This document shows, piece after piece, positions 59,810 to 64,000 of a DNA stretch of 64,000 nucleotides. Source of the stretch: Mangifera indica (Eukaryota; Streptophyta; Magnoliopsida; Sapindales; Anacardiaceae); the NCBI RefSeq assembly GCF_011075055.1, contig NC_058147.1:10478001-10542000 (forward strand), read 5' to 3'. The first letter of the stretch is position 1. Every line of letters starts with the position of its first letter. A model generated the notes under the pieces. It was not told the DNA's origin. It made no database searches and saw only the letters and a program-made list of their open reading frames with translations. Position numbers and translations under genes: made by a program.

Positions 59810-60931
59810 CTGTAAGAAACCCCGACACAACATCTACAAATTTTCCAGATTTACAAAATATTAAAGACAAAAGTATAAAATAAAACACACACACATATAT
59901 AAGCTATGCATGTCTTCACATGAAAATAAACAACTCAAAAGCATCATAGTCACATTAGTTTTGCTCTGAGTCAAGCAATGTACATACACGTGTAACATAA
60001 GCTACTGGAATCTCTTCACCTTGTGCAATATACGGCATTTAATTAAAAACTCAAATGCGCAAACTTGTGAACCATATAATTGCTTTTCAACATAATTCAA
60101 CAGGATGTAAGCAGAGGTAAGATAGGAGGAAGAAATAGGCATAAACTTGCAAGATAGCTAGAGAGAGAGAGAAAAGAAACAGGGAGAAATGCAAAAGACC
60201 GATTTTTTTTTTCCCAACATTCTTGATTTCTGTTCATTCTAACTATCTTCACAGTATTACCATATAGACTCTCAAATGGGCTTTACAAAGCTTGAAGTTC
60301 AAGAACAACATCACATTAGATAGAAATATTCCTAGTTTGTGAAACAATGAAAAATTCCAAATTTCTACTTATGGTGGTTACACAGAAAAAACATTAGTAA
60401 ATTTAAATATCCTGTCATTGATCAATATATACATTTACAATGTTCAAATGAAGTTTCTTATTAACACTATCTTCGCATATGCAAAATAAAAAATTGAACA
60501 AACAGATGCTGATTCATTTTATAAGAAACTGTAAGTACTAGAAAGAACAAACAGATGGTGATTCACCTTATCCTGAACCAAACGAAGCCAAACTATACAT
60601 ATAAACCCAAGGTCCCAAACCCGTTCCCAGTGAAGATATAGAATCAACAAGAGCAATCTTATTCCTGAGGAGAGGTTAAATAGTTGAAATCTATCAAATA
60701 ACTCCCACTGTTATTTGTCTTTACATAGTAAAACCAATGGTGATTTTAAAACTACATATATGATTGTCCCACTTTGCATTGACAGACTTCCAGTGTGATC
60801 GGTCAGGAAGTTCATGTATAATCATGCCATTACTGCAGCACTTTGTGGTGAAAAGCAGTCCACTACTTCAGAGGTCAGGAAAAAATGAGTAAAGCATACT
60901 GTAGCATTAAAATGGATGTTCAAAGACAAAC

Positions 60932-61039
60932 CTATATGCTGCTGGAACATATGGGTTAAAAATGTTGAACATTTGACGACAAGCTGGCAACTCTTCACTT
61001 ATATTTTCTTCATCTCAATAATCTTACCCTTTTCATGAA
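60932..61039 (-). pseudogene. SGR2-like pseudogene, exon C, two stops
   Basis: Reads KG, stop, DY, stop, DEENISEELPACRQMF, then NIFNPYVPAAYR to a GTTTGT donor. The stops fall where SGR2 proteins have Gln and Trp, so CAA became TAA and TGG became TGA. The acceptor position (61040-61041) is approximate. Confidence 0.85.
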
Positions 61040-61486
61040 CTGAGAAGGTAAAACAACTGAAAAATGGATTTCCAAAGCTTCAAGAATGGAACCAAGTACA
61101 ACATAAGTTCTGAAGCAAAAAAGCAGAAATTAAAATTAAAAAACAACAAAAGAGGAAGAATTTTAGAGGATGGCTGAAAATACATATTTCAAGTGTAAGT
61201 ATGATTGATTGGACAAGCATCAAAATACACAAGTATTTATTACATATTGCATAATTATGAGCTTTTAAGAAACATACAATTGCTAATTAACAAAAACTGC
61301 CAAAGTTACAATTTTACACTGATAAAAATATATAGGCAAAGTCATGAAAAACAAATTCTTCATATAAATTATAATTTATCCAGAATTTCCCACTCAAACT
61401 GATGTACACTCAAGTCCACTAACCAAAATATGAAAAACTTTAGACTTCAATAATGACCACATAGTTTTGAAATTCTAGAGATGAAG

Positions 61487-61491
61487 CATTT
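61487..61491. repeat. Target-site duplication of TRIM-like element, left
   Basis: CATTT, identical to 62711-62715. Confidence 0.85.
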
Positions 61492-62710
61492 TATTAGGAA
61501 CCTAGCTCTTATTCAACCAAAACACAAAAAACATAGTAAACTAAAACTATTTCATTAACTAAAACATTACAAAGATAAACCGAACAATTCGAGGAGTTCG
61601 GGACCTCCCATTTTCTGTCCGTTCGAGACACCAAAGACCTCCCTAAATCAGCCAAAGATAGCTGCCCTCAAACCAAACCCTAATATTTTTCTTCTTTTCT
61701 CTTTTAAAACTCAAAACATACATTTATAATAAAAATGAACCATTGGATTGATGACAAGTGTCTCAATCATAACATTTTCCTCCCCTTGAAAATCATCTTA
61801 TCCTCAAGATGAATTTTTTTTTTCAGCTGTCTCTGTCTGTCCAAAGCTATTTCCCGTCCACTGTTTTTACTTTCAAAAATTTTTTTTTCATTGACAGCTG
61901 TCTTTTTTTTCTTTTTTTTAATATATATTTTTTTCTCTCTCTTGTTGCTTCTTCACCCCTTTTTATTTTCTTTCCAACGACGCCACTTCTCTTCTTTTTC
62001 TCTTCCCAATAAACCCACCTACTGTCTTCCCTTCTATTTTCCCAAGCAAGCATAACTCTCCTTTTCCCAATAAACCAACCGTTACTGCCTTCACCTTTTT
62101 TTTTTTTTCTCTCTTTCTCCTTTCTCTTTTCTTCTCCTTGTCTTTTTCTCTTCTTTCTTCTCTGCATTTTCTTCCTTTTGTCTCCTGTTTTTTTCTTTTC
62201 TCGCTTCCGCCGGCATTTCATTTTCTTCTCCTTCTTCTTCTTCTTCTTCTTCTATTTTCGTTTTCCTCTTCTTCTCTTTTTGCACTTTCGAACTCATTTC
62301 TCCCTGTGATGATTTTTCTTCAAGTCAGCCTCCTCCATGAACATTTTCCGACGACTCTTCACTTTTCCGACCATCATGTATCTTTCTTGCTGGATCGAAT
62401 GCTCTGATACCATTTGTTAGTAACCCAGCTCTTATTCAACCAAAACACAAAATTAAAACACAAAAAACATAGTAAACTAAAATTATTTCACTAACTAAAA
62501 CATTACAAAGATAAACCGAACAATTCGAGGAGTTTGGGACCTCCTATTTTCCGGTCGTTCGAGGCGTCGAAGACCTTTCTAAATCAACCAAAGATGGATG
62601 CCCTCAAACCAAACCCTAATATTTTTCTTCTTTTATCTTTTAGAACTCAAAACATACATTTATAATAAAAATGGACAATTGGATTGATGACAAGTGTCTC
62701 AATCTTAACA
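61492..62710 (-). mobile_element. TRIM-like mini LTR retrotransposon, 1.2 kb, on the - strand
   Basis: Two direct repeats (61492-61774 and 62415-62710) flank a 640-bp interior. Read on the - strand each LTR begins TGTTA and ends near TAACA or TAATA. A Met-type primer site (GCTCTGATACCA on the + strand, 62401-62412) is next to the LTR at the element's 5' side. A purine-rich stretch (GGGGAGGAAAA on the - strand) precedes the other LTR. The 5-bp duplications are perfect. No gag or pol is present. The interior is a purine/pyrimidine-biased tract whose - strand frames (61847-62297) are only Lys/Glu/Arg runs. It lies in the intron between SGR2-like exons B and C. Confidence 0.88.
62238..62257. repeat. 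(CTT)n microsatellite
   Basis: Short trinucleotide run within the TRIM interior. Confidence 0.8.
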
Positions 62711-62876
62711 CATTTCCCAAAAACCATGAGGAACAAAAGATATACTCCATTGTCCACACCCACAATCAAACCATATAAATATTTACAAATATTGAAATAT
62801 TTCTCTAATGCCATGCCCCAACAATTAGAAAATTCACGCATCAAAATTTCAATCATACAAGCATATTGAGGACTAC

Positions 62877-62949
62877 CAATTCCAATACGGATATCGCAGA
62901 GGAAAAGAAAGACACCAAGAGGTGATCCAACAGCGAAGAACGTGTCAAC
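62877..62949 (-). pseudogene. SGR2-like pseudogene, exon B
   Basis: Reads VDTFFAVGSPLGVFLFLCDI, then RIGI, a signature stretch of the DDHD region of SGR2/PA-PLA1 phospholipases, between a TATCAG acceptor and a GTAGTC donor. The family usually has A-L-R-N where this copy has F-L-C-D, so it has drifted. A longer - strand frame through here (62647-63087) reads through the introns and is not a gene by itself. Confidence 0.85.
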
Positions 62950-63031
62950 CTGATATGTAGGAATTGATGTCAAATCAGTACGAAGATTCATCATGCAGCA
63001 TATATAGCTCATTCGAAGTTCCATTTCTGAC

Positions 63032-63165
63032 CTCGAATTCAAGCTTTGTGTACTTAATGTCAGGGGTATAACTCTTTGGTTCATCATCTGTCATAGGTTT
63101 AAGCTTCTCAGGAATGGGTTGCTTTGGCTCGGTTGCAAGTACCTCTTTGGTATCTGATAATGCAA
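63032..63165 (-). pseudogene. SGR2-like pseudogene, exon A
   Basis: Reads VALSDTKEVLATEPKQPIPE, KLKPMTDDEPKSYTPDIKYT and KLEFE between ATTAG and GTCAGA, in phase with exon B. It comes immediately before the exon with the FFAVGSPLG motif, as in SGR2 genes. The gene's earlier exons should lie beyond 63.2 kb or outside the window; I could not pick them out with confidence. Confidence 0.7.
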
Positions 63166-64000
63166 CTAATAAAACCCAGAGATATTAACACATTCAAGCT
63201 CCATCCATCATACAGAACCAAAAACAGAACATGAAGATCAGAGGTTAACAGAATGCAAGTCTACAATGGTCCCTCCAACTTGATTCTGTGACTTACATTC
63301 TGCTATTTTGGCTTTCAGAAAATCAATTTGAAAACCGAAAATTTCACTATAAGTGCTGTTTGTTATTATAAACCAAAATTTTCACAAGAAGCATTTGACA
63401 AGAAAAGGTAAATTTTACAATCTTGGCTCGTTAGGCAGGATGTGACCATTCTTGGGAATGTTAGACAAATGCATATAATGTTCAAAAAAGCCATGAAGAA
63501 AGCAGTATAAATCTGCTCCTCTTTCTTCAGAAGATCAATTGTGTTGTTGGCATTATCACAAGTATCTTTGTGGTTACCTTATAAAATATACAACGCTAAA
63601 ATATGATTATTTGGTTAGAATATTGTCTTATATTTTTTACCTTAGTTTTTGGAGTTTCAAAATGTTGCCTACCTTTGACCTTTAGATTGATGATATAGAA
63701 GCCTGTATGTCTTGCAACGATTAAAATAAAGTATGTCAACGTTCAATCTATGTTTTATGTGCAATCTCCTAAACATCTGACGTATGCATAATATATATTG
63801 ATGTTCTTTCCATATGATAAAGTTATTTGATATTCATACGTATGGCCATTTTAACTAAAGGTTTTTCATTTTTTTTTTTTTTTCCCTTAGTTTAAGATAT
63901 AGATTTTCCCAATTTCGTTGGTCAAAGCTTTTGGAGCTTCTCCTTTTTCTAAAATTATGAAAAAAATTATTAAGTTTAACATGTACAAATATGGGTTTTT
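63166..64000. other. AT-rich sequence upstream of exon A, no feature recognised
   Basis: Likely intron of the SGR2-like pseudogene, continuing out of the window. No convincing exon, repeat end or RNA gene is seen. Confidence 0.4.

Noticed and set aside
61847..62297. Lys/Glu-rich - strand frames that could be read as a charged nuclear protein
   Set aside because: They reflect the purine-rich strand of the TRIM interior, overlap in several phases and have no conserved pattern.
62647..63087. 146-codon - strand frame
   Set aside because: It reads through two introns and part of an LTR; only the VDTFFAVGSPLG part is a real exon remnant.

Overview
The window is nuclear DNA of a plant, most likely a eudicot. 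It is AT-rich, its genes have GT-AG introns, and the families present are typical of plants: a bifunctional aspartokinase/homoserine dehydrogenase, an F-box/DUF295 protein, a RING-H2 protein and Ty1/copia, Ty3/gypsy-chromovirus, hAT, Mutator-like, Tourist-like and TRIM elements. I assign no species. All exon borders and repeat ends were read by eye; no alignment or database search was run.

Layout. 0-4.7 kb: the last 12 exons of a + strand aspartokinase/homoserine dehydrogenase gene. 4.7-9.9 kb: no gene; a Mutator-like MITE with a Tourist-like MITE inside it, a dead copia fragment and a diverged interspersed repeat. 9.9-15.4 kb: an F-box/DUF295 pseudogene (- strand) cut in two by a 4.4 kb hAT element, with matching target-site duplications and a (TA)n-rich microsatellite inside the element. 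15.5-23.7 kb: a second Mutator-like MITE, a dead Ty1/copia element carrying nested insertions, and a DUF4371-type transposase remnant. 27.1-30.6 kb: a complete six-exon RCL1-like gene (- strand). 30.7-32.4 kb: repeat fragments. 33.1-34.3 kb: an intact single-exon F-box/DUF295 gene, paralogous to the broken copy. 34.3-42.7 kb: transposon debris and a few unidentified coding-like stretches. 42.7-43.0 kb: a LYR-motif, SDHAF1-like gene (- strand). 44.8-45.4 kb: an intact RING-H2 gene (+ strand).

46.4-63.2 kb: exons of an SGR2-like (DDHD phospholipase A1) pseudogene on the - strand, spread over 17 kb. One of its introns holds a 12.4 kb Ty3/gypsy element (perfect 5-bp duplication, 741/761-bp LTRs), which itself contains a second 5.8 kb gypsy element. 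Another intron holds a 1.2 kb TRIM-like element.

The live genes act independently: amino-acid synthesis, 18S rRNA maturation, mitochondrial complex II assembly and ubiquitin ligation. I see no operon-like or defence-like system. The unusual content is the record of nested transposition and gene death, above all a composite gypsy element whose inner LTRs look older than its outer LTRs.
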